A DNA stretch of 64,000 nt from positions 3,863,569-3,927,568 of the forward strand of contig NZ_CM009578.1 in assembly GCF_002993885.1 (NCBI RefSeq). The letters run 5' to 3'. The stretch comes from Sphingopyxis lindanitolerans (GTDB lineage Bacteria; Pseudomonadota; Alphaproteobacteria; Sphingomonadales; Sphingomonadaceae). Each line of letters starts with the position of its first letter. Within the stretch, counting starts at the first letter, position 1. Of this stretch, positions 55,293 to 64,000 are shown piece by piece. Both the position numbers and the translations under genes were made by a program. The notes below the pieces were generated by a model that did not search any database, was not told the DNA's origin, and worked only from the letters and a program-made list of their open reading frames with translations.

Positions 55293-55970
55293 TACGTCCT
55301 CCACTAAAATTTTGTATTTATTGGATAATCTGTATTTTCCGTGATGCGAGCCGCGGGCCGGCGGGGGTGCGCGGTCCGAAACCCCTTACCGCGCCGCGGC
55401 AGCGACTCTACAATATCGTTAATGTAGAACTGCCAGATCATGCTCCAATAGTCAATGATCTTACTATCACACGGATTTATGACAAATTTATGCCATTAGT
55501 CCGGTTAAAAAACACCCTATGGACAGATTGCCCATGCCAATTTACGATAACGATAATGTTTGATGAAGGAGGTCAGGGCGGTTGGCTCGTGAAACGCATG
55601 CTATCCCGCTAACGCCGCCCGTCGGCGCGCCGGTCGCGGTTCGATACAATGCCTGCCCTCGCGGCGGCGCACACCTGCCGCTTCGCGAGCGAGCGCAATG
55701 CGTGGATGCCGTCGAATCGCATGGCATGCGTTTCCGTGCGCCGGCTTCGGTGCGTCGATCGTCCGAACGGCGCGGGACGCACCCCCAGGTCGGGCGTACG
55801 CGCGGCACGTCCCGCCCCGGCAACGAGAGACCCTCGATCCTGTCCGGCATCGCCGCGATCGCGACCGCGTTCATTGCCAGAAGGCTCGATCTGAACGATG
55901 AGATCGCAGCAGGCGTCGTACCCGAGGCCGGCGCTCCGGCCCGTCACCCTCAATCGATTGGACCCGTCCG
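55293..55970. other. Divergent intergenic region before the TonB receptor and MFS genes
   Basis: AT-rich sequence from about 55305 to 55570 is followed by ordinary GC-rich DNA. The AT-rich part holds the receptor's upstream region and a 17-nt sequence (55546-55562) that recurs inverted before the lacI-like gene. Several short frames occur in 55580-55970, but none looks like a protein. Confidence 0.5.
55546..55562. promoter_or_regulatory. Putative LacI-family operator, copy 1
   Basis: GATAACGATAATGTTTG is identical, in inverse orientation, to 58373-58389. It lies between the divergent TonB receptor and MFS genes. Assignment to the adjacent LacI-type regulator is an inference from position. 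Confidence 0.6.
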
Positions 55971-57263
55971 TTGACCCAAGCTCCGACCGCGACCGCCGGC
56001 CCCGCACCGGCAAAGAAAATGCCCCGGAAAGCGTGGCTCATCATCGGCCTTGCGATGGCGCTGCTGGTCCTCAATTATTTCGATCGGCAGACGCTGGCCA
56101 TTCTCAAGCCGGTCATGAAGACGCAGCTCGCCTTCGACGACGAAGCCTATTCGCTGCTGACCTTCGCGTTCATGCTGCCCTACATCGTCATGTATGTCGT
56201 GAGCGGGCGGCTGATCGACCGGGTCGGGACGCGGGTGTGCATGACCGTGTTCGCGATCGGCTGGTCCGTTGCGAATATCGCCTCGGGCCTGTCCCATAGC
56301 TTCGGGCATCTTGCCGCGTCCCGGGCCTTGATGGGCGCCGCAGAGCCGGGCGCGTTTCCGGTCGTTCAGCGCGCCATCCTGAACTGGGTTCCCGTCGAAC
56401 GCCGCGCCCTCGCGATCAGCATCGCGACGCCGGCCGGAAATATTGGCGCCATCCTCGCCCCGCCGTTGATCGCCTTCCTGGCGACGGGACTCAACTGGCG
56501 CGCGGCGTTCGTGATACCGGGGGTGATCGGGATCGTCGTCGCAATCCTGTGGTGGTTCACGGACACCAAGCACAGCTCTTCGGCGCAGCCGGTGCCGAAC
56601 ACTCCGTCACCATTGCCCGAAGCCGCCGACGAAGAGGCTCCATCGGTCAAAGCGCTGCTCAGGGACAAGAGATTCCTGGCGATCGTCGCGGCGCGCATGA
56701 TCAGCGACCCGGTGTGGTATTTCTATCTTTTCTGGAGCGCCGGTTATCTCCAGGAGCGCGCCGGGCTGTCTCTGGCCGAGCTGGGCTTCGTCGGCGGCAT
56801 CCCCTACATCGTCGCAGTGGTGGTCTGCATCATGCTCGGTCGCCTGGTCGACCGCTATACCGAGCGTGGGCATGATCCCATCCGCGTTCAGCTTCGCGTC
56901 TTCGCCCTCAGCGCCGCGCTGATGCCCTTGGGCGCGCTCATCACCATGGCGTCGAGCGCGTTCGTCGCGGTGGCCATCATCACCGTCGTCGTCGCGGTCT
57001 GTCAGGCCTGGTTCGTCGGATATAACGTCCTCCTGGCGGGCTTGTTTCCGGTCAAAATCAATGCATCCGCGGTGGGAATACTCGGCGCGGTCGGAGCCAG
57101 CACGTCTCTCGTTCTCAACCTGCTGGCGGGATCGCTTCTGGCCCAGTTCGACTATATCGCGCTGTTCGCCGGGCTGGCGATCCTGCACCCGGTCTCCGCG
57201 GTGATCCTGTTCCTGGTGATCGGGCGGAGCAGAACAAGGCGTGCGGCCGCGACCGGCGCCTGA
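55971..57263 (+). CDS. MFS transporter (ACS/hexuronate-type)
   Basis: The product is 430 residues from TTG 55971, or 414 from ATG 56019 (MPRKAWLIIGLAMALL). It shows 12 membrane segments, with NYFDRQTLAILKPVMKTQLA and GRLIDRVGTRVCMTVFAIGW in the usual loop positions and AEPGAFPVVQRAILNWVP in the centre. These are hallmarks of the anion:cation symporter family that carries hexuronates, polyols and organic acids. It lies divergent from the TonB receptor and convergent with the LacI gene, so it probably takes the imported substrate across the inner membrane. Confidence 0.85.
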   Translation: MTQAPTATAGPAPAKKMPRKAWLIIGLAMALLVLNYFDRQTLAILKPVMKTQLAFDDEAYSLLTFAFMLPYIVMYVVSGRLIDRVGTRVCMTVFAIGWSVANIASGLSHSFGHLAASRALMGAAEPGAFPVVQRAILNWVPVERRALAISIATPAGNIGAILAPPLIAFLATGLNWRAAFVIPGVIGIVVAILWWFTDTKHSSSAQPVPNTPSPLPEAADEEAPSVKALLRDKRFLAIVAARMISDPVWYFYLFWSAGYLQERAGLSLAELGFVGGIPYIVAVVVCIMLGRLVDRYTERGHDPIRVQLRVFALSAALMPLGALITMASSAFVAVAIITVVVAVCQAWFVGYNVLLAGLFPVKINASAVGILGAVGASTSLVLNLLAGSLLAQFDYIALFAGLAILHPVSAVILFLVIGRSRTRRAAATGA

Positions 57264-58322
57264 TCAGCGCGTAGTCGATGCCCGGATCGCGAGTTGGGGG
57301 ACGATGCGCTCGGTCACGATCTGATTGTCGGCCGTGCCCTGAATATGGTCGAGAAGGCGGCGCGTGGCCCGGTGCGCGACCTCCTCGAAGGGCAGGAGTA
57401 GCGTGGAAAGCGGCGGCTCCATGAACCGCGTGAACGGAAGATTTCCCCATCCCATCACCATCACATCGTCGGGGATGCGGATATTGCGCTCGCGCAGCGC
57501 ACGGTACAGACCGAGGGCGTAATAATCGTCGCCGACGACGAAGGCATCGGGGCGCCGGCCACGATCCAGTAGGTCGGCGGCGACGCGATAGGCATCGTCG
57601 GCATGCCACGATTGGGAAACGCGAAACGAACGGGCAGGGGGGATGAGCGCGAGATTGTATCGAGGGTCGAAGGCAAGCCCGTGCTGTTCGAGTGCGTGCC
57701 GGAATCCCTCGGTCCGAAGCCGGATGGTCGAAAAGGGCATGTCTTCATCGAGTAGCACGACGTCCTTTGCGCCCCTGGCTAGAACGGCGTCGGTCGTGAG
57801 CCGGATTCCCGCATCGTTGTCGGTGGAATAGAAATCGACGCCCAGTTCGGGGAGCTCGCGGCTGACGAGGACCAGCGGAATGCCTGCCTTGATCACCGGC
57901 GTCCATGCGGTGGAGCGCTCCTGCACAGGCGCCGCGATGAGGCCGTCCAATCCGCATCGCAATGCCCGGTCAATGGCATCGCGCTCGCGTTCCGCCGATT
58001 CGTAGGAAAGGAGCAGCAGGACGGTGTAGCCGGCATGTTGCGCCTGCAATTCGACCTCGCTGACCAGATCCGAGAAGAAGGGGTTCGAGATGTTGCTGAC
58101 GATCACGCCAATCGTCTTGCGTGAGCCGAGCACGAGCGAGCGGGCATGGACATTGGGAACATAGCCGAGGCGTTCCGCCTCCGCTTTGATCAACGCGCGG
58201 GTGGTCGCGCTGACTCCCGGCCTGTCGTTCAATGCGCGCGATATCGTATTCGCCGTCAGCCCCACGACCTTCGCGAGGTCCTGAAGCGTGGGCTGACGCC
58301 GCTCCCTGCTTACTTCCGCCAT
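57264..58322 (-). CDS. LacI-family transcriptional repressor
   Basis: The 352-residue protein starts after a strong AGGAGG with MAEVSRERRQPTLQDLAKVV and the LacI HTH and hinge (GLTANTISRALNDRPGVSAT, LGYVPNVHARSLVLGSRKTI). The periplasmic-binding-protein-like sensor domain follows (GVIVSNISNPFFSDLVSEVE). Sugar or polyol effectors are usual. The repressor is divergent from the FAD oxidoreductase operon, and identical 17-nt sequences lie in its own and the receptor/MFS promoter regions. A longer start at 58379 is in frame but loses the HTH context. Confidence 0.93.
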   Translation of the reverse strand: MAEVSRERRQPTLQDLAKVVGLTANTISRALNDRPGVSATTRALIKAEAERLGYVPNVHARSLVLGSRKTIGVIVSNISNPFFSDLVSEVELQAQHAGYTVLLLLSYESAERERDAIDRALRCGLDGLIAAPVQERSTAWTPVIKAGIPLVLVSRELPELGVDFYSTDNDAGIRLTTDAVLARGAKDVVLLDEDMPFSTIRLRTEGFRHALEQHGLAFDPRYNLALIPPARSFRVSQSWHADDAYRVAADLLDRGRRPDAFVVGDDYYALGLYRALRERNIRIPDDVMVMGWGNLPFTRFMEPPLSTLLLPFEEVAHRATRRLLDHIQGTADNQIVTERIVPQLAIRASTTR

Positions 58323-58372
58323 GCACGCACCTCCTTGAATGATAAGTCTAGCGCCCATCACCGTGCGCAAAA

Positions 58373-58389
58373 CAAACATTATCGTTATC
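58373..58389. promoter_or_regulatory. Putative LacI-family operator, copy 2
   Basis: CAAACATTATCGTTATC matches the 55546-55562 sequence exactly when inverted. It sits between lacI and the FAD oxidoreductase gene, 51 bases before the repressor's start. Confidence 0.6.
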
Positions 58390-58616
58390 TTAAAATTGCA
58401 TCTTTAGCAATTTTCCTGACGCGATTCTGATCCGCAAATTTTCGATTATATCATTATATATCATAGCTATAAAGTCATCATTGACTAGCCTATTGGCATG
58501 TGGCAGGGTTACATTATCGATATCTAATGACTTTGCAGGGAGTGATTCAGGCCACGGCTTCAAGGCAATCGAACGCTCTCCCCATTCAATCACCCAAACT
58601 GACCAGTAGAAGAAGT

Positions 58617-60008
58617 ATGCCCGCGATATTCAAACAAAATGCGTCGATCAGCCTGCCGAGCAGCGAGGTGCCCGTCGGTGGCAGCTATGACGTCGTCGTC
58701 TGTGGCGGCGGCCCCGCCGGACTGATCGCTGCCGTGGCGGCGGCGCGCAACGGCGCAAGGACGCTGCTGATCGAACGCTATGGATTCGTCGGCGGCATGT
58801 CGACGAGCGCGCTGGTGACGCCGATCAGCGAATTCCGTCATTTCGGCAAGCAGCATATCGGCGGAATTCCGTTTGAGCTCCTCCAGAAAGCCGCCGAACT
58901 CGGCGGCGCGAACGTCACGCTCGAGAGCGGCAATTTCCCCGTCAACGACGAGATACTGAAACTCGCCGCCCAGCGCCTCCTGCTCGAAAGCGGGGTGACG
59001 CTGCTCTATCATAGCTGGTTTTCGGACTGCGTCGTCGAGGGCGACCGCGTCACCCATGTCATCGTTCAGAACAAGGCGGGCCGCGTTGCCTACGAGGCGG
59101 AGGCGTTCATCGATTGCACCGGTGACGCCGATCTCGTGCGCGCGGCGGGCCTCCCGACCACGAAGGGCGACGTCCTCCAGCCCGCGACGCTATGGTTCCA
59201 GTTGGGCGGCGTCGATACCGACGCGCTCGATTATTTGTTCCGCGATGCCGTCGACGGAATGCTGCCGGTCTCCGAAACGATCCGCAACCGGCTGCTCGAA
59301 CTCAACGAGGAGGGCGAGATTCCGATTTTCGGCGGCCCGTGGATCAACAAATTCTTCCACGACGGCATGGTGAGCATCAACGTGCTCCGCGAGGCGACCG
59401 ACGCCAGCGATCCCGAATGGTTCACCAGAACCGAATGCAGCCTGCGCGAGAATCTGCAGCTCATCATCGAGATACTGCGCCGCGAGTTCCCGGAATTCCG
59501 CGACTGCTGGCTGGCGAAATCGGGCATCCAGACGGGGGTGCGCGAATCATATCACATTGTCGGCCTCTATGAGCTGAAACACGACGACATCCTGTTTCCC
59601 AAGGCCTTTCCCGACACGATCGCAAAGGGCGCGCACGTCATCGACATCCACGCGAACGACAGCAACGATCAGGACGGCCTCGTCATCCCGCGGCAGGAAT
59701 ATAATGTCCCCTTCCGCTGCCTGGTGCCGCGCGGCAGCGTCAACCTCGTCACGGCGGGCCGCTGCCTGAGCGCGGACGGTCCCGGCTTCGGCTCGGTTCG
59801 CGTGATGGCGACCTGCATGGCGATGGGTCAGGGCGCGGGAACGGCAGCCGCGCTGAGCGTCAAGCACGGGTACAGCATGTCGGCGATGAATTTCGAGCAT
59901 CTGCGCGAAACGCTGATCGCGCAGGGCGCGGTGATCGATTTCGACAATGTCGTCGATCCCCAGGCCCCGATCGCCTTGTCGACATATCCAGCTGTCAGAG
60001 CTTGCTGA
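58617..60008 (+). CDS. FAD-dependent oxidoreductase (PF12831 type)
   Basis: The 463-residue protein has an N-terminal dinucleotide fold, YDVVVCGGGPAGLIAAVAAA with ARTLLIERYGFVGGMSTSAL, a central domain (EAFIDCTGDADLVRAAGLPT) and a C-terminal FAD-closing segment TAGRCLSADGPGFGSVRVMA. These are features of the PF12831 family. The substrate is unknown; relatives occur in polyol and sugar catabolic operons. I chose ATG 58617, with AGAAG upstream; TTG/ATG codons at 58500 and 58527 are also in frame but give an atypical N-terminus. Confidence 0.85.
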   Translation: MPAIFKQNASISLPSSEVPVGGSYDVVVCGGGPAGLIAAVAAARNGARTLLIERYGFVGGMSTSALVTPISEFRHFGKQHIGGIPFELLQKAAELGGANVTLESGNFPVNDEILKLAAQRLLLESGVTLLYHSWFSDCVVEGDRVTHVIVQNKAGRVAYEAEAFIDCTGDADLVRAAGLPTTKGDVLQPATLWFQLGGVDTDALDYLFRDAVDGMLPVSETIRNRLLELNEEGEIPIFGGPWINKFFHDGMVSINVLREATDASDPEWFTRTECSLRENLQLIIEILRREFPEFRDCWLAKSGIQTGVRESYHIVGLYELKHDDILFPKAFPDTIAKGAHVIDIHANDSNDQDGLVIPRQEYNVPFRCLVPRGSVNLVTAGRCLSADGPGFGSVRVMATCMAMGQGAGTAAALSVKHGYSMSAMNFEHLRETLIAQGAVIDFDNVVDPQAPIALSTYPAVRAC

Positions 60009-60029
60009 TGACCATGAAGATTCCCTGCC

Positions 60030-60800
60030 ATGAGGCTTGAGGGCAAGGCTGCGCTGATCACCGGCGCGGCACGCGGCATCGGTCTGGAGTTCGCCCGAGC
60101 CTATATCGCCGAGGGCGCGACGGTGGCGCTCGCGGACATCGATGGGGAGGGCGTCCGCCGATCCGCCGACGCGCTCGGCGCCGGAGCGTTCGCGATCCAG
60201 ATGGACGTCACCCGGCAGGCCTCGATAGATGCGGGGTTCGCCGAAGCGATCGACACGCTCGGGAAAGTCGATATCCTCATCAATAACGCCGCGCTCTTCA
60301 CGGCAGCGCCGATCGCGGAAATCACGCGGACGGATTACGACCGGGTCTTCGCAGTGAATACGGCTGGAACATTCTTCTGCATGCAGGCGGCCGCCCGGCA
60401 CATGATCGAGCGCGGAAGCGGCGGCAAGATCATCAACATGGCGAGCCAGGCCGGCAGGCGAGGCGAGCCGCTGGTCGCGGCTTATTGTGCGACCAAGGCG
60501 GCGGTGATCAGCCTGACCCAGTCCGCGGGGCTCGATCTGATCCGATACGGCATCAACGTGAACGCCATCGCGCCCGGCGTCGTGGACGGGGAGCATTGGG
60601 ACGGCGTGGACGAGCAGTTCGCCAAGCTCGAGAACCGTCCGTTCGGCGAGAAGAAGCGCATGGTGGCCACGTCGGTGCCGATCGGTCGCATGGCCAAGGC
60701 ACCGGACCTGACCGGCATGGCGATATTTCTGGCCAGCCCGGAAGCAGATTACATCGTTGCCCAGACCTATGGTGTCGACGGCGGCAATTGGATGGCATGA
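60030..60800 (+). CDS. Sorbitol dehydrogenase-like SDR (SmoS/PolS type)
   Basis: The 256-residue SDR has TGAARGIGLEFARAYIAEGA, ADID after the second strand (NAD), NNAALFTAAPIAEITR, and the catalytic Ser-Tyr-Lys in NMASQAGRRGEPLVAAYCAT. The segments APGVVDGEHWDGVDEQFA and EADYIVAQTYGVDGGNWM match the Rhodobacter-type sorbitol (glucitol/galactitol) dehydrogenase closely. It should oxidise a hexitol to a ketose with NAD. It begins 21 bases after the FAD oxidoreductase. Confidence 0.88.
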   Translation: MRLEGKAALITGAARGIGLEFARAYIAEGATVALADIDGEGVRRSADALGAGAFAIQMDVTRQASIDAGFAEAIDTLGKVDILINNAALFTAAPIAEITRTDYDRVFAVNTAGTFFCMQAAARHMIERGSGGKIINMASQAGRRGEPLVAAYCATKAAVISLTQSAGLDLIRYGINVNAIAPGVVDGEHWDGVDEQFAKLENRPFGEKKRMVATSVPIGRMAKAPDLTGMAIFLASPEADYIVAQTYGVDGGNWMA

Positions 60801-60801
60801 G

Positions 60802-62235
60802 ATGAGCGTCGCCCCACCCCGATATGATCGCGCGCGGCTGACGCCGGGAATCGTTCATATCGGCCTGGGCAATTTCCATCGCGCGCATATGGCGACCTAT
60901 CTCGACGATCTATTCGCTCTGGGCGAGGATCACGACTGGGCAATCCTGGGCGCGGGGGTGCGTCCGGCCGATGCACGGATGCGCGAGGCGCTCATGGCGC
61001 AGGACTGGCTGTCGACGGTGGTCGAGTTGGACCCCCGAGGCAAGCGCGCGCGGCGTGTCGGTGCCATGATCGACTTCGTGGAGGTCGATTGCGCGAACGG
61101 CCCGCTGATCGCCGCGATGCGCCGGCCGGAAATCCGCATCGTTTCGCTGACCGTCACCGAAGGCGGCTATTTCATCGATCCCGCGACCGGCCGCTTCGAT
61201 CCGACGGCGCCCGAGATCGCCGCCGATGGCGCGGCGCCTGATCGCCCGGCGACCGCCTTCGGGGCAATCGTCGCGGCGCTCAGGGCCCGCCGCGACGCCG
61301 GCATCGTGCCCTTTACGGTCCTGTCGTGCGACAATCTGCCCGGCAACGGCGATGTCGCACGCGCCGCGGTGGTGGGGCTGGCCCGCCTGTCCGATCCCGG
61401 CCTTGCTGCCTGGATCGACACCCACGTCGCCTTTCCGAACGCCATGGTCGATCGCATCGCGCCGGCGACCGGCCCGCGCGAGTGTGCGATGGCGGCGGCG
61501 TTCGGCCTAGGCGACGATCCGGTGCCGGTGACGTGTGAGCCGTTCCGCCAGTGGGTGATCGAAGACCGCTTCTCGGCAGGTCGCCCCGCCCTCGAGAAGG
61601 CCGGTGTTACCTTCAGCCCGCGCGTCCACGATTTCGAGACGATGAAGATTCGCATCCTCAATGGCGGCCATGCGATCCTCGGTTATCCGGCGGAGCTCTT
61701 GGGCATCGAGTATGTCCACGAGGCGATGGCCGACGACACGATCGCGGCCTTCCTCGGCAAAATCGAGACCGACGAGATCGTGCCGATCGTCCCCCCGGTT
61801 CCGGGTCACGATTTGCGCGACTACAAGCAACTCATTCTGCAGCGTTTCGCGAATCCCGAGATCGCTGACACCGCGCGCCGTCTGTGCTTCGACGGATCGA
61901 ACCGCCAGCCGAAGTTCATCATCCCGTCGATCCGGGATAATATCGCCAGAGGCGTCATGCCGACCGGACTGATCCTCGCCAGCGCCATGTGGTGCCGCTA
62001 TTGCGAGGGCACCGACTCCCGGGGCCGCACGACGCCTCCGAACGATCCCGATTGGGACATGTTGATGGCGACAGCGCGCGTGGCGAAGCAGGACCCCGCC
62101 AGATGGATCGGAATGCGCGCGATCTACGGAAACCTTGCGGACGACCCCGCGTTCGTCGCCGCGTTCGCGGAGGCGCTGCATCTCGTCTGGGACGAAGGCG
62201 TGGGCGCGGCCATCGCGCACTACGTCGAAGGCTGA
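60802..62235 (+). CDS. Mannitol dehydrogenase-family polyol 2-dehydrogenase
   Basis: The 477-residue long-chain dehydrogenase shows an N-terminal Rossmann part (LTPGIVHIGLGNFHRAHMAT) and the C-terminal catalytic segment ETMKIRILNGGHAILGYPAE with the family's Lys-Asn-His residues (KxxxxNGGH). It converts mannitol (or arabitol, glucuronate-type substrates) to the ketose with NAD. The start at 60802 follows the SDR stop by one base. Together with the SDR it suggests that a mixture of hexitols is handled. Confidence 0.92.
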   Translation: MSVAPPRYDRARLTPGIVHIGLGNFHRAHMATYLDDLFALGEDHDWAILGAGVRPADARMREALMAQDWLSTVVELDPRGKRARRVGAMIDFVEVDCANGPLIAAMRRPEIRIVSLTVTEGGYFIDPATGRFDPTAPEIAADGAAPDRPATAFGAIVAALRARRDAGIVPFTVLSCDNLPGNGDVARAAVVGLARLSDPGLAAWIDTHVAFPNAMVDRIAPATGPRECAMAAAFGLGDDPVPVTCEPFRQWVIEDRFSAGRPALEKAGVTFSPRVHDFETMKIRILNGGHAILGYPAELLGIEYVHEAMADDTIAAFLGKIETDEIVPIVPPVPGHDLRDYKQLILQRFANPEIADTARRLCFDGSNRQPKFIIPSIRDNIARGVMPTGLILASAMWCRYCEGTDSRGRTTPPNDPDWDMLMATARVAKQDPARWIGMRAIYGNLADDPAFVAAFAEALHLVWDEGVGAAIAHYVEG

Positions 62236-62318
62236 CCGATGCTATGCGCGCCCTCGGAGATCGACGATGATTAGACGCCGCCGAACACGTCCACGATGAG
62301 CAGAGCGAGCATTGCCTT

Positions 62319-63878
62319 ATGACGGGATATCCGGCCAGCCGCCGCACCCTTCTTCGCGCCGGTGGACACGCCGTGCTGTTCGCCGCGCTGGCGCGCACGC
62401 CCGCGCTCGCCGCGCCGAAATTCCTCGACGATCCGTTCGCTCTCGGCGTCGCCTCGGGCGACCCGGTGCCCGACGGTTTCGTCATCTGGACCCGCCTCGC
62501 GCCGAAACCACTCGAACTCCATGGCGGCATGCCCGCCGAGGCGGTGCCGGTAGGCTGGGACGTCGCCGAGGACGAGGCGTTCCACAGGATCGTGCGGACC
62601 GGCAAGGCGCTGGCGCGGCCCGAACTCGCGCATTCGGTTCATGTCGAGGTCGAGGGCCTGCGCAGCCAGCGCCGCTACTGGTATCGCTTCTTCGTCGACG
62701 GAATTCCGAGCGACACCGGCACCGTCCGCACAGCGCCCGCCGCCGGAGCGGCGCTGGACCAGTTGCGGATAGCGGTCGCCGGCTGTCAGCACTACGAACG
62801 CGGGCTCTTCACCGCATGGCGCCATATCAGCCAGGAAGCTGACCTCGATCTCGTCTATCACTACGGCGACTATATCTACGAGGGAAAGCCCGCCGGCCCG
62901 GCGGCCGCCGCCAAAGCGCCCCTCGTGCGCCACCACAACAGCGACAGGCTCTACAGTCTCGATGATTATCGGCAGCGTTACGCGCTCTACAAGGTCGATC
63001 CCGATCTCAGGGCCGCACACGCCGCCGCGGCGTTCGTGTCGACGTTCGACGATCATGAAGTGGAGAATAACTGGGCGGGCGATCTCGATGACGGCAGCAC
63101 GCCCCGCGAAGTCTTCCTGCTCCGCCGCGCCGCCGCGATGCAGGCATGGTACGAGCATATGCCCGTCCGGATGAACCAATTCCCTTATGGCGGATCGCCG
63201 CGGACATATCACCGGCTCGATTTCGGCCGCCTCCTGCGCCTTCACGTCCTCGACAAGCGCAGCTACCGCAGCATCCGTCTTTGCGAAAAACCGGGCGACG
63301 GCAACTGCGTCAACACGCGAGACAAGCCCGACACGATGCTGGGCCATGCGCAGGAACGCTGGCTAGGCGAAGGTCTGACGCCCGCTTTCTCCTGGAATAT
63401 GCTGGGACTCGGCGGTCTCGTCATGCCGTTCGACCGGTCGGCGCAGAAAATTCCCTCGAACGGCTACGACAACTGGACGGGCTATCCCGACGCACGCGAG
63501 CGGTTGGTCAGGATGATCGAGAAGCGCGGCAAGAATGTCGTGATCGCCGGGGGCGACAGCCACATGTTCTTCATCGGCAACCTGCCGTCGCGTAGCGGGG
63601 ATCTCGAGAGCCCGCCGATCGCGCCCGAGTTCCACGGAACGTCGGTCAGCTCGATCAGCACCAACGGGCTTCCCATCGGCCCCGATCCGCGCGCGGCGAC
63701 CAACCCGCATATTTCGATGATCCATGATCAGCGCGGCTATCTGTTGTTCGACGTCGAACCCAAGATCTGGCACGCTAATCTGCGCGTTGTCGACCAGGTG
63801 TTCACCCCAGGCGGCCGCGTCAGCACGCTGGCGCGCTACGTCGTGGAGCCCGGCAGGCCGGAAGCGGTCAGGGCTTGA
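62319..63878 (+). CDS. PhoD-like alkaline phosphatase/phosphodiesterase
   Basis: The 519-residue protein has a Tat-like signal (ASRRTLLRAGGHAVLFAALA), a N-terminal Ig-like domain (PFALGVASGDPVPDGFVIWT, RYWYRFFVDGIPSDTGTVRT) and the calcineurin-like PhoD core: IAVAGCQHYERGLFTAWRHI, YHYGDYIYEG, FVSTFDDHEVENNW and VIAGGDSHMFFIGNL. Exported PhoD enzymes hydrolyse phosphomonoesters and diesters, including teichoic acids and phospholipids, with Ca/Fe. It lies 83 bases after the polyol dehydrogenase. Confidence 0.92.
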   Translation: MTGYPASRRTLLRAGGHAVLFAALARTPALAAPKFLDDPFALGVASGDPVPDGFVIWTRLAPKPLELHGGMPAEAVPVGWDVAEDEAFHRIVRTGKALARPELAHSVHVEVEGLRSQRRYWYRFFVDGIPSDTGTVRTAPAAGAALDQLRIAVAGCQHYERGLFTAWRHISQEADLDLVYHYGDYIYEGKPAGPAAAAKAPLVRHHNSDRLYSLDDYRQRYALYKVDPDLRAAHAAAAFVSTFDDHEVENNWAGDLDDGSTPREVFLLRRAAAMQAWYEHMPVRMNQFPYGGSPRTYHRLDFGRLLRLHVLDKRSYRSIRLCEKPGDGNCVNTRDKPDTMLGHAQERWLGEGLTPAFSWNMLGLGGLVMPFDRSAQKIPSNGYDNWTGYPDARERLVRMIEKRGKNVVIAGGDSHMFFIGNLPSRSGDLESPPIAPEFHGTSVSSISTNGLPIGPDPRAATNPHISMIHDQRGYLLFDVEPKIWHANLRVVDQVFTPGGRVSTLARYVVEPGRPEAVRA

Positions 63879-63930
63879 TCGCCGCCCAGGGCGGACCGCA
63901 TTTTTCGTCACCACAGGCTCGGAAGTTCCC

Positions 63931-64000
63931 ATGACATATTCTCCATTGATCGCCGGTCTCGAACTGGGCGGCACCAAATGCGTCGCCATTCTGGGGACCG
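63931..64000 (+). CDS. ROK-family sugar kinase, probable fructokinase (partial, runs off window)
   Basis: The visible 23 codons read MTYSPLIAGLELGGTKCVAI and LGT, which is the phosphate-binding start of ROK kinases (ELGGTKCV, as in fructokinases). The rest lies beyond the window. A fructokinase fits the ketose expected from the two upstream dehydrogenases. Confidence 0.72.
   Translation, partial: MTYSPLIAGLELGGTKCVAILGT

Noticed and set aside
55580..55970. Small frames on both strands in the GC-rich part of the receptor/MFS intergenic region
   Set aside because: They are Arg/Pro/Ala-rich, overlap each other in several frames, lack ribosome sites, and resemble no protein.

Overview
The window is high-GC DNA from an alphaproteobacterium, most likely a sphingomonad (Sphingopyxis-like). 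The grounds are a circularly permuted (two-piece) tmRNA gene with tag ANDNEALALAA, a carA-carB-greA block, two large TonB-dependent receptors beside catabolic operons, and several families of GC-rich palindromic repeats. This placement is inferred from gene content and not from a database search.

Layout. (1) 1-17 kb is housekeeping and envelope: a partial DUF559 protein, a YqeY-like protein, carA, a small membrane-anchored unknown, carB, greA and a rhomboid protease. A minus-strand lemA-TPM-TPM-TPM-NUDIX run follows, then mscL, ssrA, a MerR-type metal regulator facing a CDF-type transporter, and an EmrB/EmrA/outer-membrane tripartite pump. (2) 17-24 kb holds a TetR regulator, a complete RND efflux system (adaptor, pump, outer-membrane channel) and an exported formylglycine-generating-enzyme-like lipoprotein. 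(3) 25-29.5 kb is a decaying accessory patch: a DUF1778/GNAT toxin-antitoxin pair, a frameshifted traG/virD4 coupling protein, the C-terminal scrap of a RES-domain toxin, and a GSU2403-like nucleotidyltransferase with strikingly symmetrical operators. (4) 29.9-47 kb is a catabolic island for a hydrophobic carboxylic or cyclic substrate that I cannot identify. It encodes two SDRs, a lone lipoyl domain, E1-beta and E1-alpha of a 2-oxoacid dehydrogenase-type complex, a SnoaL-like protein, a TonB receptor, a cytochrome P450, two crotonases, an AraC-type regulator, an acetoacetate-decarboxylase-like protein, an acyl-CoA ligase, an acyl-CoA dehydrogenase pair and a Rieske oxygenase. Three of its promoter regions share direct repeats of a TGTCGC-like hexamer spaced 21 bp apart, so the island may be one regulon. 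(5) 47-64 kb is a second catabolic locus. It encodes two PF04185 phosphoesterases, an exported M20 amidohydrolase, a TonB receptor, an MFS carrier, a LacI regulator, an FAD oxidoreductase, a sorbitol dehydrogenase-like SDR, a mannitol dehydrogenase-like enzyme, a PhoD-like phosphatase and the start of a ROK sugar kinase. An identical 17-nt sequence lies in both of its divergent promoter regions.

How the genes may work together. In region 5 the extracytoplasmic esterases could release a polyol from a phospho-ester or amide conjugate. The TonB receptor and MFS carrier would import it, polyol dehydrogenases would give a ketose, and the ROK kinase would phosphorylate that. In region 4 the receptor would import the substrate, P450 and Rieske enzymes would oxygenate it, the ligase would make the CoA thioester, and ACAD, crotonase and SDR enzymes would run beta-oxidation-like steps. 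Both schemes are inferences from gene content.

The palindromic repeats are the other notable theme. One lies in frame inside carA, three sit between genes as long hairpins, and one abuts the probable start of the DUF559 gene.
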